From contig NZ_WJNG01000015.1 in NCBI RefSeq assembly GCF_009649745.1, positions 1 through 64,000 of the forward strand: a DNA stretch of 64,000 nt, given 5' to 3'. This DNA comes from Aquibacillus halophilus (lineage in GTDB: Bacteria; Bacillota; Bacilli; Bacillales; Amphibacillaceae). Below are positions 37,379 to 46,863 of the stretch, in pieces. How positions within the stretch are numbered: the stretch's first letter is position 1; the number at the start of each line of letters is the position of its first letter. The notes beneath the pieces are model-generated. The model saw only the letters and a program-made list of their open reading frames with translations, had not been told where the DNA came from and did no database searches. Both the position numbers and the translations under genes were made by a program.

Positions 37379-37468
37379 ATTTTATTACCTCCCCTGTATA
37401 TAACACAGTTTAAAGTTTGTTCTATCTTTATTTTAGTATTGTAGACAGTTATTCATGCATGTACTACC

Positions 37469-39289
37469 TTAATTCATTGTTCTACCCAGCTGAGAATGAT
37501 ACAAGGCTGCATAATGGCCACTCTTGTTCAATAGTTGACTGTGATTTCCTTGTTCCACTATCTCGCCCTGTTCTAACACTAAAATTTTATCGGCACGTTG
37601 AACTGTATTAAGGCGGTGAGCAATGATAAAGCTTGTTCTACCATGCATCAATTTTTTGAGTGCATCATTTATTTTTATTTCCGTTATCGTGTCAATACTA
37701 CTTGTTGCCTCATCTAAAATTAGCATTGCAGGATTCGCCAGCATCGCTCTAGCAATCGAAATTAATTGACGTTGACCGTGGCTGATTTGTCCGCCGTCGG
37801 CATTTAGAACGGTGTCATATCCATTAGGTAAATCCGTGATAAAGGAATGCGCATTCGCTTCTTTTGCTACCCTTACAATTTCCTCGTCACTCGCATCTAG
37901 TCTTCCGTATCGAATGTTTTCGGTGACGGTTGTATTAAATAGAAAAGAATCCTGTAGAACAACTCCGATTTGTCTCCTCAAACTACTCTGAGTAATCTCG
38001 GTAATATCATGGTTGTCAATGAAAATCTGTCCTCTTTCCACTTCATAGAACTTTGATAACAAGGATATAATTGTCGTTTTACCTGCTCCTGTAGGACCTA
38101 CTAGAGCTATCGTTTCTCCTTTATTCACATGAAAGTTAATATTTTTTAATGTAGCTACATCTGATTGATAGGAAAACGACACAGAGCGAAACTCAACCTC
38201 ACCTTTTATGCTAGGTATCGACTTAGCAGAAGTGTCATCTTTTTCCTCTTCAGGTTCGTCAATAATATCAAAGACTCGCTCCGCACCGGCAACCGCTGAC
38301 AAGATAACATTAAATTGATTAGCTAGATCGTTTAATGGACGAGTAAATTGCCGTGCATAGGCAGAAAAAGTAACAATAACACCAATCGATATCATTCCAT
38401 TCAGAGCAAAAACCCCACCAACACCAACAATAATGGTAAAGCTAAGGTTATTTAGTGAATTCATCACCTTAGGAATGAATCCAGAATAGACTTGAGCCCA
38501 ATACCCTGAATGTCTGACACGCAGATTCTTTTCATTAAATTCATTAATTACTCGTTCTTCTTGAGAAAATAATTTCACCATTTGATGACCTGACAGTGTT
38601 TCTTCAATGTATCCGTTCATGTCTCCTAAATTTTTTTGTTGTTCCTTAAAATATCTACCTGTTCTATTTGTAATCCAGTTCATTCCCCATATCAAAAGGG
38701 GAACAATTAGAAGTGTAAATAACGTGAGCAAAGGACTAAGCCAAAGCATGACACCAACCGTGCCTATTAATGTAAGAAAACCAGTTGCCAATTGAATAAC
38801 CGATGAGTTAAGTGTTCTACTAATATTCTCCATGTCATTTGTTAATCTACTCATCAATTCCCCGCTAGACCTAGTTTGAAAAAATACAAGGGACAGCTTT
38901 TGTAAATGGGAAAACAAATGATTTCTCATTGTGAACACAGTATTTTGGGAAACGGTTATCATCCAATAATTTTGAAACCATAACACGATTGAATGGCTTA
39001 TGAAAATGAAAACAAGTGTGTAAACTATTGTAAGTAAGGCAGACTGATTAACACCAGACACTAGTAGGTCAACTGCCACACCAAGTAAATAGGGACCTAA
39101 CAAGGATAGGGCAGAGCTTATTAATACAAATCCAATGGCAAAATAAAACAGAATCTTATCCTCAGCCATGTACTGCCAAATTCTCTTCAAAGTACTACCA
39201 ATCTTGTCAAGTGATGGCCTTTTCGGTTGGAGGTGTTGACGGTCTGACGAATCGGTGTTTTGGTTATTTTTATTACTACGGACCATCAT
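37469..39289 (-). CDS. ABC exporter half-transporter B (catalytic Glu intact)
   Basis: A 606-residue membrane-plus-ATPase fusion: six helices (about 40-330), then the nucleotide-binding domain with Walker A GPTGAGKTT, Q-loop, signature ISHGQRQ and Walker B MLILDEATSS. The catalytic Glu is present, but the signature is degenerate (SHGQ for SGGQ). It overlaps the upstream half-transporter by 4 bp, so the two are made together as a heterodimer like BmrCD or YheHI. Probable role is drug or lipid-like substrate export. No resistance gene is adjacent to hint at a substrate. Confidence 0.93.
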   Translation of the reverse strand: MMVRSNKNNQNTDSSDRQHLQPKRPSLDKIGSTLKRIWQYMAEDKILFYFAIGFVLISSALSLLGPYLLGVAVDLLVSGVNQSALLTIVYTLVFIFISHSIVLWFQNYWMITVSQNTVFTMRNHLFSHLQKLSLVFFQTRSSGELMSRLTNDMENISRTLNSSVIQLATGFLTLIGTVGVMLWLSPLLTLFTLLIVPLLIWGMNWITNRTGRYFKEQQKNLGDMNGYIEETLSGHQMVKLFSQEERVINEFNEKNLRVRHSGYWAQVYSGFIPKVMNSLNNLSFTIIVGVGGVFALNGMISIGVIVTFSAYARQFTRPLNDLANQFNVILSAVAGAERVFDIIDEPEEEKDDTSAKSIPSIKGEVEFRSVSFSYQSDVATLKNINFHVNKGETIALVGPTGAGKTTIISLLSKFYEVERGQIFIDNHDITEITQSSLRRQIGVVLQDSFLFNTTVTENIRYGRLDASDEEIVRVAKEANAHSFITDLPNGYDTVLNADGGQISHGQRQLISIARAMLANPAMLILDEATSSIDTITEIKINDALKKLMHGRTSFIIAHRLNTVQRADKILVLEQGEIVEQGNHSQLLNKSGHYAALYHSQLGRTMN

Positions 39290-41004
39290 AATTCACTTCC
39301 CTGTTGCTGCTGTGACTTAAAAATCTCTTTATATACCGTGTTGGTTTTCAATAAATAGTCATGACTACCTTGGTCGATTAGTTTGCCATGATCTAAAAGT
39401 AGTATTTTATCAGCCTCAATAACTGAGCTTATTTTTTCGGAGACGATAAATGTTGTACATGATTTGCTTTTGATTGAGTTAAGAACACTCGCTTCAGTTT
39501 TTGCATCTAACGCACTTGTACTATCGTCTAATAGCAGTATGCTAGGATTTCTGACAAACGCCCTTGCCAAATTGATTCGTTGCTTTTGACCACCTGAAAA
39601 GTTTACACCCCGTTGTCCTATGATTGTTTCATATTGATTAGGTAGGCTCATTATGTAGGGGTGAAGGTTAGCATCCGTTGCCGCTTGTATGATTTCTTGT
39701 AAACTAGCATTATTATTTCCCCAAGCGATATTTTCAAAGACTGTCCCAGAAAACAACTGTGATTCCTGCGGTACCATTGCCATTTCCTTTCTTAGAGCTT
39801 GTGAATCTAGCGTGTCTATTGGAACACCATCTACTAAAATCCTTCCAGATGTTACTGGGTATAGGCGGGGAATAAGTTTCAACAATGTAGACTTACCTGA
39901 CCCCGTTTCACCCATAATCCCAATTGTGTCACCAACTTTAACCCTAAAGGATAGATCTGACAGTGCATTTACCCGTGAACCTGGATACCTGTAATTTACT
40001 TGATCAAACTGAATTTCACTTTGATTGCTCATTACCTTTGACTCACTATTTTTTGCTTCCTCCACTGGAGATGCCAATACTTCTGAAATCCTTGAAGCGG
40101 ATGCTTTACCTCTTGAATAATTCATAATTAAAAAAGAAAAGACTCCGAAAGATCCCATTATCCTCGTTGCGTAATTAATGATAGCAACTATTTCACCAGT
40201 TTGTGCTCCTCCTACACTTATTTCAATGGAGCCAAACCAAATAATGAGAACCATTGCTATATTCATCCCTAGCATAACAACAGGCATAGTAATCTCCATC
40301 AGACGCAGAGCCTGTTTGTTGTCATCCATTAACGACATGTTGGAAGCGTTAAAACGTTGATTTTCATGTTCTGAGCGATTATAGGACTTTATCAAACGTA
40401 TCCCTAATAGATTTTCTCTAAAAATTGAATTTAACGAATCTAGCTTCTTTTGGACTCTCTGAAATAACTTGACGCCTTGGATCATGATCCAAAACATAAT
40501 AATAAATAGAATTGGGACTGCGACCAATAGAATCAGTGCTAAATTGACATTGACCGTAAATGCCATTACTACACCACCAACAACAAATAAAGGAGCCCTG
40601 AGCATAATACGCATTGCCATAAAAATGAATCCCTGAATTTGGGTTACATCGTTAGTCATCCGTGTACTGAGGGATGAAGTCGAAAATTTCTGTATTTTTT
40701 GAGTAGAGAGAAATTGAATATGCTCAAACAAGTCTCTTCTCACATCGTGACCGATTCCTTGACTTACGTTGGCTGCAAAGAAAGAGCTTGAAATACCGGC
40801 TATAAATGCCACTATAGTCAGAGCTAGCAGCACACTTCCCCAGGTTATAATCGTCCTCATATCACCATTCACAATACCTTCATCGATAATTGTAGCCATC
40901 ACGATTGGCTGAACAAGCTCCACCACTAACTCTATGAACATTAAAAGTAATGCTATAAATGCTGAAAACTTGTATGTTATTATGTAACCTAGAATTTTTT
41001 TCAT
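39286..41004 (-). CDS. ABC exporter half-transporter A (degenerate Walker B)
   Basis: About 572 residues from the ATG at 41004, where AAAGGAA lies 6 nt upstream and the protein begins KKILGYIITYK. The 63-codon upstream extension is AT-rich, crosses the promoter region and is rejected. Six helices, then Walker A GETGSGKST, signature FSGGQKQR, and ILLLDDSTSALD in which the catalytic Glu is Asp. Together with its partner this leaves one consensus and one degenerate ATP site, the classic asymmetric heterodimer. Divergent from phnD across a region holding a Pho box. Confidence 0.92.
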   Translation of the reverse strand: MKKILGYIITYKFSAFIALLLMFIELVVELVQPIVMATIIDEGIVNGDMRTIITWGSVLLALTIVAFIAGISSSFFAANVSQGIGHDVRRDLFEHIQFLSTQKIQKFSTSSLSTRMTNDVTQIQGFIFMAMRIMLRAPLFVVGGVVMAFTVNVNLALILLVAVPILFIIMFWIMIQGVKLFQRVQKKLDSLNSIFRENLLGIRLIKSYNRSEHENQRFNASNMSLMDDNKQALRLMEITMPVVMLGMNIAMVLIIWFGSIEISVGGAQTGEIVAIINYATRIMGSFGVFSFLIMNYSRGKASASRISEVLASPVEEAKNSESKVMSNQSEIQFDQVNYRYPGSRVNALSDLSFRVKVGDTIGIMGETGSGKSTLLKLIPRLYPVTSGRILVDGVPIDTLDSQALRKEMAMVPQESQLFSGTVFENIAWGNNNASLQEIIQAATDANLHPYIMSLPNQYETIIGQRGVNFSGGQKQRINLARAFVRNPSILLLDDSTSALDAKTEASVLNSIKSKSCTTFIVSEKISSVIEADKILLLDHGKLIDQGSHDYLLKTNTVYKEIFKSQQQQGSEL

Positions 41005-41144
41005 GTAAATTCCTTTCAAATAACAAATAAATGATAATATTATTATATAGAAAGTTAGTCTTAAACTCCATTTATATATTTTGTCGAAAACACGAACGAT
41101 GGTGTTACATTTTCTAACAAACATTAAGAATTTACTGATGAGTT

Positions 41145-41172
41145 TGTAAATAGTTTGTAAAATTTCATTAAA
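41145..41172. promoter_or_regulatory. Pho box upstream of phnD
   Basis: Plus strand TGTAAA (41145-41150), TGTAAA (41156-41161), ATTAAA (41167-41172): starts exactly 11 bp apart. On the minus strand these are TTTACA, TTTACA and TTTAAT, matching the PhoP half-site TT(A/T/C)A(C/T)A. Candidate phnD -10 elements follow (TAATAT 41181, CATAAT 41201). The same three-repeat order recurs at 48740-48767. Confidence 0.7.
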
Positions 41173-41248
41173 AAGTCTAGTAATATAAGACAAACTATTG
41201 CATAATATGAATTGTCATCAATAAAACATATTTTAGGGGGATAAAAAA

Positions 41249-42121
41249 ATGAAAAAGTTTCTATCTATTATTCTAGCTACACTTGCTTTGGTTGCTATCA
41301 CTGGTTGTAGCAATGACGATACGCTTGTTATGGGGTTTGTACCTTCACAGGATTCTGACGAAATTGCAGATACGGTCGAACCGTTAGCTGAAAAACTTTC
41401 TGAAGAACTAGGTGTTGAAGTAGAAGGAAGAGTAATGACTAACTATACGGCTCTTGTGGAAGCGATGGGAACTAACGAGGTTCAGATTGGTTTTATCCCT
41501 GCATTTGGTTATGTATTAGCAAATCAAGAACACGATGTTGAAGTAATACTTAAATCAGAACGTTTTGGTAGTGGTACGTACAAAGCACAATATATCGTAG
41601 GTGCTGATTCTGGAATTGAAACACTTGCTGACTTAGAAGGAACTACTTGGGCATATGGTGATCCAACATCTACAAGTGGCTACTTATTCCCAGCAGCACA
41701 AATTATGGATGAGTTTGGCGTAGAAAATCCAGAAACTGAATTTTTTGCTGAATCTAAACAAACTGGTGGGCATGACCAATCTGCTATTGCTGTATTAGAA
41801 GGCGAAGCTGATGTTGCTACAACATTTGATGATGTAAGAACTGGTCTTGAAGAAGATTACCCAACAATTATGGAAGAAACAAAAATATTAACTTATACAG
41901 ACGAAATACCAAATGACACTATTTCTGTAACAAAAGAATTAGATGACGAGTTAGTACAAGAAATTAAAGCAGCATTCTTAAGCTTTAATGATAACGAAGA
42001 AATGATTACAATTATGAATGAAGTATATAACTGGGATAGAATTATTGAAGCTGAAGACAGCGAATATGATGTTGTTCGAAGCACATTTGAAAAATTCGGT
42101 GATGATATTTCACTAGATTAA
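41249..42121 (+). CDS. phnD: Phosphonate/phosphite ABC transporter substrate-binding lipoprotein
   Basis: A 290-residue PhnD-family binding protein. A lipoprotein signal ends in the lipobox ITGC with the lipidated Cys at residue 20. The mature part begins with the family's LVMGFVPSQDSDEIADTVEPLAEKL and contains GSGTYKAQYIVGADSGI, DPTSTSGYLFP and GGHDQSAIAVLEGEADVATTFDD. It captures phosphonates, phosphite or phosphate at the membrane surface and hands them to PhnE. AGGGGG stands 7 nt before the ATG. A terminator-like hairpin separates it from phnC, allowing it to be made in excess. Confidence 0.95.
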   Translation: MKKFLSIILATLALVAITGCSNDDTLVMGFVPSQDSDEIADTVEPLAEKLSEELGVEVEGRVMTNYTALVEAMGTNEVQIGFIPAFGYVLANQEHDVEVILKSERFGSGTYKAQYIVGADSGIETLADLEGTTWAYGDPTSTSGYLFPAAQIMDEFGVENPETEFFAESKQTGGHDQSAIAVLEGEADVATTFDDVRTGLEEDYPTIMEETKILTYTDEIPNDTISVTKELDDELVQEIKAAFLSFNDNEEMITIMNEVYNWDRIIEAEDSEYDVVRSTFEKFGDDISLD

Positions 42122-42144
42122 TAGATTACTTTAATGTAATGCTA

Positions 42145-42174
42145 CAGGAGAGAAGCTAGCTTCTCTCCTGTTTT
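42145..42174 (+). terminator. Attenuator-like hairpin between phnD and phnC
   Basis: CAGGAGAGAAGC (42145-42156) and GCTTCTCTCCTG (42159-42170) with TTTT after it. The gap to phnC is 168 bp with no clear promoter, so this probably lowers downstream expression relative to phnD. Confidence 0.75.
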
Positions 42175-42289
42175 ACAATTTTCTCTAAAAATTGTTATTT
42201 TTTTCTGAACACAATGTTCTCATATATTTCTTACAAAAACTAATAGGAACTTCTTGACTTATGTACACCAACGACTATGGAGGTAAATC

Positions 42290-43066
42290 ATGATTGAATT
42301 TAAAAATTTGTCCCTAGTATATCCGAATGGTAATGAGGGTCTTAAAAATATAAACATCAAAATTAATGAAGGCGAATTTGTTGTTATCGTTGGTTTGTCT
42401 GGAGCGGGTAAATCTACATTTATTCGTAGTATTAATCGATTAGTAACACCTACAGATGGTGAATTAATTGTTGATGGCGAAGATATATTAACGCACAATG
42501 GCAAATCCCTTCGTGCACTTCGCAAAAAGATTGGTATGATTTTTCAAAGCTACAACCTTGTAAAACGATCAACCGTGCTAAAAAACGTAATCTCAGGTAG
42601 ATTGGGTTATACAGGTACATTGAAAAGTATATTTAACATGTTTCCAAAAGAAGATATGCAATTAGCATATGATAATTTAAAACGAGTAAACATTGAAGAT
42701 AAATTATATAGTCGCGCCGATGAATTAAGTGGCGGACAGCAGCAACGTGTGAGTATTGCACGTGTTCTTACTCAGAAGCCTAAAGTAATTTTAGCAGATG
42801 AGCCTGTGGCTAGTTTAGACCCACCAACATCTCATCAGGTTATGAAGTACTTGAAACAAATAAATAAAGAGGACAACATAACAACAATTGTTAATCTTCA
42901 CTTTATTGATATGGCAATGGAATACGCCGATCGAATTATCGGTATGAGAGCTGGTGAAGTCGTTTATGACGGCCCTGCCTCTGAAGTAACAGAAAAAACC
43001 TTTGAGGAGATATATGGCCGAACCATCCGCGAAGAAGATATGCGTGGAGGCGAGGATAATGAGTAA
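42290..43066 (+). CDS. phnC: Phosphonate ABC transporter ATPase
   Basis: A 258-residue ATP-binding subunit of the PhnC family. Walker A is GLSGAGKST (35-43), Q-loop MIFQSYNLV, signature LSGGQQQR, Walker [14 protein letters not shown]. The ending with GRTI is typical of PhnC. It powers uptake through the two PhnE subunits. TGGAGG lies 7 nt before the ATG. It overlaps phnE by 8 bp (ATGAGTAA). Confidence 0.95.
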   Translation: MIEFKNLSLVYPNGNEGLKNINIKINEGEFVVIVGLSGAGKSTFIRSINRLVTPTDGELIVDGEDILTHNGKSLRALRKKIGMIFQSYNLVKRSTVLKNVISGRLGYTGTLKSIFNMFPKEDMQLAYDNLKRVNIEDKLYSRADELSGGQQQRVSIARVLTQKPKVILADEPVASLDPPTSHQVMKYLKQINKEDNITTIVNLHFIDMAMEYADRIIGMRAGEVVYDGPASEVTEKTFEEIYGRTIREEDMRGGEDNE

Positions 43067-43859
43067 AACAGACCAGTTCACGCCGAACAGTCTTTATCCG
43101 GCTAAAACAAAACGGACCATTACACTGGCTTTCATTGCAGTCATAGGTTTTTATTTAATCAGCTCAATAACAACGGAATCTTTTATCATTAATTTCTTCT
43201 TGAAGCTTAGCAATATCACTGATTTGGTTGGTCGTTTCTTTCCACCCGATTGGGGATACGTCACTTATGTGTGGCCAAAACTATTTGAAACCATTCATAT
43301 GGCAATTATTTCTACGACAATTGCCGTTATTATAAGTGTACCATTCTGTCTACTAGCTGCTCATAATATTACCACTAATAAATGGTTGTATAACTTTATG
43401 CGAATGGTTCTAAATATTATCCGTACAATACCTGACATCATTTTAGCTGTTGTTTTCGTTGGGCTATTCGGAATTGGTGTTTTCTCAGGTATTATAGCAT
43501 TAATCATTTTTGCTGTAGGTATTTTAGTTAAGCTAATGAGCGAGATAATAGAAGCAATTGATATGAACCCGTCAGAGGCTATTAGAGCATCTGGTGGTAA
43601 TACGATTCAAACAATCTGGTATGCAGTTGTTCCGCAGATACTGCCGCAGTTCATCTCCTTTAGCCTGTATGTGTTCGAAATTAACATTAGAGCATCGGTT
43701 GTACTGGGGCTAGTTGGTGCAGGGGGTATTGGACAATTAATCAATAAAGAAATTAACTTTTTAAACTATCCAGCTGTTTCAACGATTGTACTAATTATTT
43801 TTGCAGTTGTTGTTGTGATTGACTGGATTAGCGGAAAACTAAGGGAGGGAATCGTCTAA
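43059..43859 (+). CDS. phnE: Phosphonate ABC transporter permease, first subunit
   Basis: About 266 residues from the ATG at 43059, inside the phnC stop, with GGAGG upstream; an earlier in-frame start lies deep in phnC and is rejected. Six predicted helices. The coupling-loop EAA motif is [21 protein letters not shown]. The family ending [14 protein letters not shown] is present. It pairs with the second PhnE, whose start overlaps its stop by one base. Part of phnD-phnC-phnE-phnE. Confidence 0.94.
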   Translation: MSKTDQFTPNSLYPAKTKRTITLAFIAVIGFYLISSITTESFIINFFLKLSNITDLVGRFFPPDWGYVTYVWPKLFETIHMAIISTTIAVIISVPFCLLAAHNITTNKWLYNFMRMVLNIIRTIPDIILAVVFVGLFGIGVFSGIIALIIFAVGILVKLMSEIIEAIDMNPSEAIRASGGNTIQTIWYAVVPQILPQFISFSLYVFEINIRASVVLGLVGAGGIGQLINKEINFLNYPAVSTIVLIIFAVVVVIDWISGKLREGIV

Positions 43860-44656
43860 TGAGTTTTAAACTTCCTCCTAAACCTAAAAACCGACCGGCA
43901 GTGGCTAAGAGAGTTATTAGTTTGCTTGCGTTACTTGCTCTATATATTTGGACAATAACGAGCGTTAATATCGATTGGGGTAGAGTTTTTAGTGAACGAA
44001 CCCTTGAGAATTTTGATCGAATCATACCACAATTCTTCGATCCTGCCTTTGAAGAGACTGGTACTATTTTAGTTAAAATGATTGAAACTATCTTCATAGC
44101 TTACACAGGATCACTGGCAGCGGCTGTTATTGCTGTTCCACTTGCATTCTTGTGTGCTACTAATATGGTTAAGAATAAATGGTTAAACACTATTGGAATG
44201 TGGATTTTAGGTGCCGTTCGTGCATTTCCTGAAATTATTCTAGCAATTATTTTCGTTGCTGCTGTTGGACCGAATCCTTTTGCAGGTGTACTTGCGATTG
44301 CGATAGGATCGACCGGGATGCTTGGGAAATTATTCTCAGAGGTAATCGAATCAATTGATATGAACATCATTGAAGCACTTGAAGCTAGTGGTGCCAATAA
44401 GATGCAAATACTTTTTTACGGCATTATGCCACAGGTGTTACCTGAATTCTTATCTTATGCGATTTACAGATTTGAAATTGATGTACGTGCTTCCTCCGTA
44501 CTTGGTATCGTTGGTGCTGGTGGTATCGGGACATTAATTACATTCGCATATCTAAACCGTAACTGGGATGAAGTTGGTATGATCCTACTTGTTATCATTA
44601 TTGCAGTTACTATTATTGATCAGATATCCGGTTTTATCCGCAGACGTCTTGTTTAA
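43859..44656 (+). CDS. phnE: Phosphonate ABC transporter permease, second subunit
   Basis: A 265-residue paralogue of the preceding permease, with EALEASGANKMQILFYGIMPQ as its EAA loop and VLGIVGAGGIGTLI near the end. Two different permeases form the channel, as in many Bacillaceae Phn importers. The start overlaps the previous stop as TAATG. A strong terminator follows at 44669. No C-P lyase, phosphonatase or phosphite dehydrogenase gene is attached, so the imported compound must be processed elsewhere. Confidence 0.94.
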   Translation: MSFKLPPKPKNRPAVAKRVISLLALLALYIWTITSVNIDWGRVFSERTLENFDRIIPQFFDPAFEETGTILVKMIETIFIAYTGSLAAAVIAVPLAFLCATNMVKNKWLNTIGMWILGAVRAFPEIILAIIFVAAVGPNPFAGVLAIAIGSTGMLGKLFSEVIESIDMNIIEALEASGANKMQILFYGIMPQVLPEFLSYAIYRFEIDVRASSVLGIVGAGGIGTLITFAYLNRNWDEVGMILLVIIIAVTIIDQISGFIRRRLV

Positions 44657-44668
44657 TAGACTTTATTA

Positions 44669-44704
44669 GACCACTTCCAAAGTTTTGGAAGTGGTCTTTT
44701 TATT
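44669..44704 (+). terminator. Terminator of the phn operon
   Basis: GACCACTTCC/GGAAGTGGTC stem followed by TTTTTATTT. Confidence 0.9.
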
Positions 44705-44736
44705 TCTTTCGTTGTTTGCTTCGCAGTTGATGTAAA

Positions 44737-45437
44737 ATACGACGTAACTGTTTCTTTTCCACCTTTATAAGATTAGTGCTTAATCAGCGTTGTTGAAAAA
44801 CACTCGCTTTCCATGGGGAACGCCTCAGCTTCCTCGCGAGCAAATGTTTTCGATGGGCCGAGTAACCGCAGGCCCAAAATGCGCTCACTGTGGGATCTTC
44901 GGACTGTTCCTTTCCCATAGGACTAGCAACTACATCTCTGAATTTGCAACACACGAAGAAAATTGGTTTTTATTTTCGAGGAGTCTCGCATTTTTCCACA
45001 GCTAAAGTAGCTTTCTGTTCAAGTGAGATACAACACCATGAAACGTTTATTACATGAAATATAACTACTCTCTCGAAGAAACGATTGTATTTTTGAGGAG
45101 TCTTTGATTATCTGCACGTAGTATAATTTTGTGTTTAATAACTTAATAACTTCAATATCACAACAGCTGCTTACTCTTATGTAATGGTTGATTTGGAGTG
45201 CAGGGCAGTCGACTCCTGCGGGAAAAGCGACGGCTGAAAATCCCGCAGGACAAGAAAACGCTTCGAAAGCGATACATCGCACGCAGAAAAAGTGTTTTCC
45301 TTTTTCAAGGAAGTCGGTTTTCTTCCGAGGAAGTTGAAGCGTTGCCCGCGGAAAGCGACTGCCCGGAGCGGAAATCAACATAGCAGCCGATTAAGGGAAA
45401 ATGAAAAAAAATAGCAAATAGTTACGTCGGAGTTTAT
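44737..45437 (+). repeat. Composite intergenic repeat, copy 4
   Basis: B-type arm (about 44785-45050) with a ~35-bp insertion at 44840-44875, then A-type arm (45190-45379) with a different ~60-bp insertion near 45249-45310. TACGTCG-type words mark both edges (44748 and 45423). It fills the gap between the phn operon and the MFS gene. ORFs at 44790-45005 and 45019-45381 are repeat-derived. Confidence 0.8.
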
Positions 45438-45596
45438 AGATTTTCTGTTAGAAACAATTGCCTTATAGTACAAATCGCTTCAAAATTCATCAAACATTCG
45501 TTAGTATTAATATTTAGTGTTTCGAAATATATTTTCTGAAAGAAGTGATCGTTTATTTCACACCACGATAAAACTATCAAGCAAAACCTGCTTATC

Positions 45597-46784
45597 ATGT
45601 GGTTTGCTAACTTTTTTATTGCTGGAAGTATCACTATGGTTTTGCCATTCTTATCGCTATACATTGATACATTAGGTGACTTCTCCGACAAATATGTTCA
45701 AAAATGGTCTGGACTTACCTTTGGAATTACCTTTGTTGCAGCATTTATTTGCTCTCCTATTTGGGGAAAGCTTGGAGATCGTTACGGAAGAAAGCATATT
45801 CTAGTTATCTCGGGAATAGGACTAGGTGTTTCCGTTTTCCTCATGGGTTTTGTAACCTCCGTACTACAGCTCTTTATCCTTCGATTTTTCATGGGTATTT
45901 TCACTGGATTTATTCCAATGTCACAAGCGCTTATTTCGACTCAAACGCCAAAAAACATTGCTGGAAAAGTGCTTGGAACCTTGCAAACCGGAAGTATTAC
46001 TGGGAGCTTAATGGGACCATTGCTTGGAGGTGTATTGGCAGATACTTTTGGCTACGCTTCTACGTTTAAATGGATTTCTATTATCCTTATTGTATCTTCC
46101 GTACTAGTGTTAATTGGTATATATGAGTATCGGATTGAATCAGAAAAAGGGGATAAAACCAACTATTCGAGCAGAGAGGTGATATTACACATTGTTAAAA
46201 ATCCACTACTATTAGTGGTCATGTTAATATCCATGTTCATTCAAATTGCTCACTTTAGTATCCAACCCATCTTGTCCTTATACGTTGGAGAGTTACACGG
46301 ACCTGCCAACCTTGCTTTATTTTCTGGGATAGCATTTTCTGCGGCTGGACTAGGAAATTTAATGATGGCTAGAAATTGGGGCAAGCTTGCAGATCGGGTA
46401 GGATATATAAAAATTCTCATTCTACTATTGTTTATGGCTGCACTCTTCTATCTTCCCGGAGCCTTTGTAACTAATATTTGGCAGCTTGTTGCTTTAAGAT
46501 TCCTACTTGGAATTGCTATTGGTGGTATTATTCCAGTCAGAATCGCCTATATAAGGCAGGAAGCACCGATTGCGATGCAGGGAGAGGTTCTTGGTTATAA
46601 TACGAGTATTCGTTTCTTCGGTAATATAATTGGTCCGATAATGGGCGGTGCTATTGCTGGTTATTACGGATTCACAGCAGTGTTTATTGTGACGAGTAGT
46701 TTGCTTTTCATTTGTGCAGTTATTTTACTAGGCGCCATGCAAAGAACATCAACTGTCGCACAAAGGCGTTCACAATCAGCATAA
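45597..46784 (+). CDS. MFS drug efflux transporter (YttB-like)
   Basis: A carrier of twelve helices with motif A GKLGDRYGRK and FVAAFICSPIWG, resembling Bacillus multidrug MFS proteins. The first ATG (45597) falls inside helix 1. Homologous N-termini usually begin with a Trp/Lys-rich segment (KxNLxILWF), and here the same reading frame encodes TIKQNLLI directly upstream. The frame is open back to a TGA at 45546, with no ATG, GTG or TTG in between. An ATT at 45555, about 9 nt after AAGAAG, is a possible rare start giving about 409 residues. Otherwise the gene is N-terminally damaged. Confidence 0.85.
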   Translation: MWFANFFIAGSITMVLPFLSLYIDTLGDFSDKYVQKWSGLTFGITFVAAFICSPIWGKLGDRYGRKHILVISGIGLGVSVFLMGFVTSVLQLFILRFFMGIFTGFIPMSQALISTQTPKNIAGKVLGTLQTGSITGSLMGPLLGGVLADTFGYASTFKWISIILIVSSVLVLIGIYEYRIESEKGDKTNYSSREVILHIVKNPLLLVVMLISMFIQIAHFSIQPILSLYVGELHGPANLALFSGIAFSAAGLGNLMMARNWGKLADRVGYIKILILLLFMAALFYLPGAFVTNIWQLVALRFLLGIAIGGIIPVRIAYIRQEAPIAMQGEVLGYNTSIRFFGNIIGPIMGGAIAGYYGFTAVFIVTSSLLFICAVILLGAMQRTSTVAQRRSQSA

Positions 46785-46825
46785 AAAAGTCTATTAATCC
46801 AGAGTAATTATTTATTTCGCATCAA

Positions 46826-46862
46826 AAAGGCGCTATTGTATTTTCACAATAGCGCCTTTTTG
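46826..46862. terminator. Bidirectional terminator between MFS and DUF1002 genes
   Basis: AAAAAGGCGCTATTGT-type stem with complementary arm ending CCTTTTT, serving convergent genes. Confidence 0.9.
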
Positions 46863-46863
46863 T

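Noticed and set aside
41005-41193. 63-codon N-terminal extension of the first ABC half-transporter
   Set aside because: It crosses the AT-rich promoter region and the Pho box; the ATG at 41004 has a good ribosome binding site and the normal family N-terminus.
44790-45383. ORFs of 61-120 codons
   Set aside because: Repeat copy 4; the predicted products share repeat-derived segments with those at 26770-27090.
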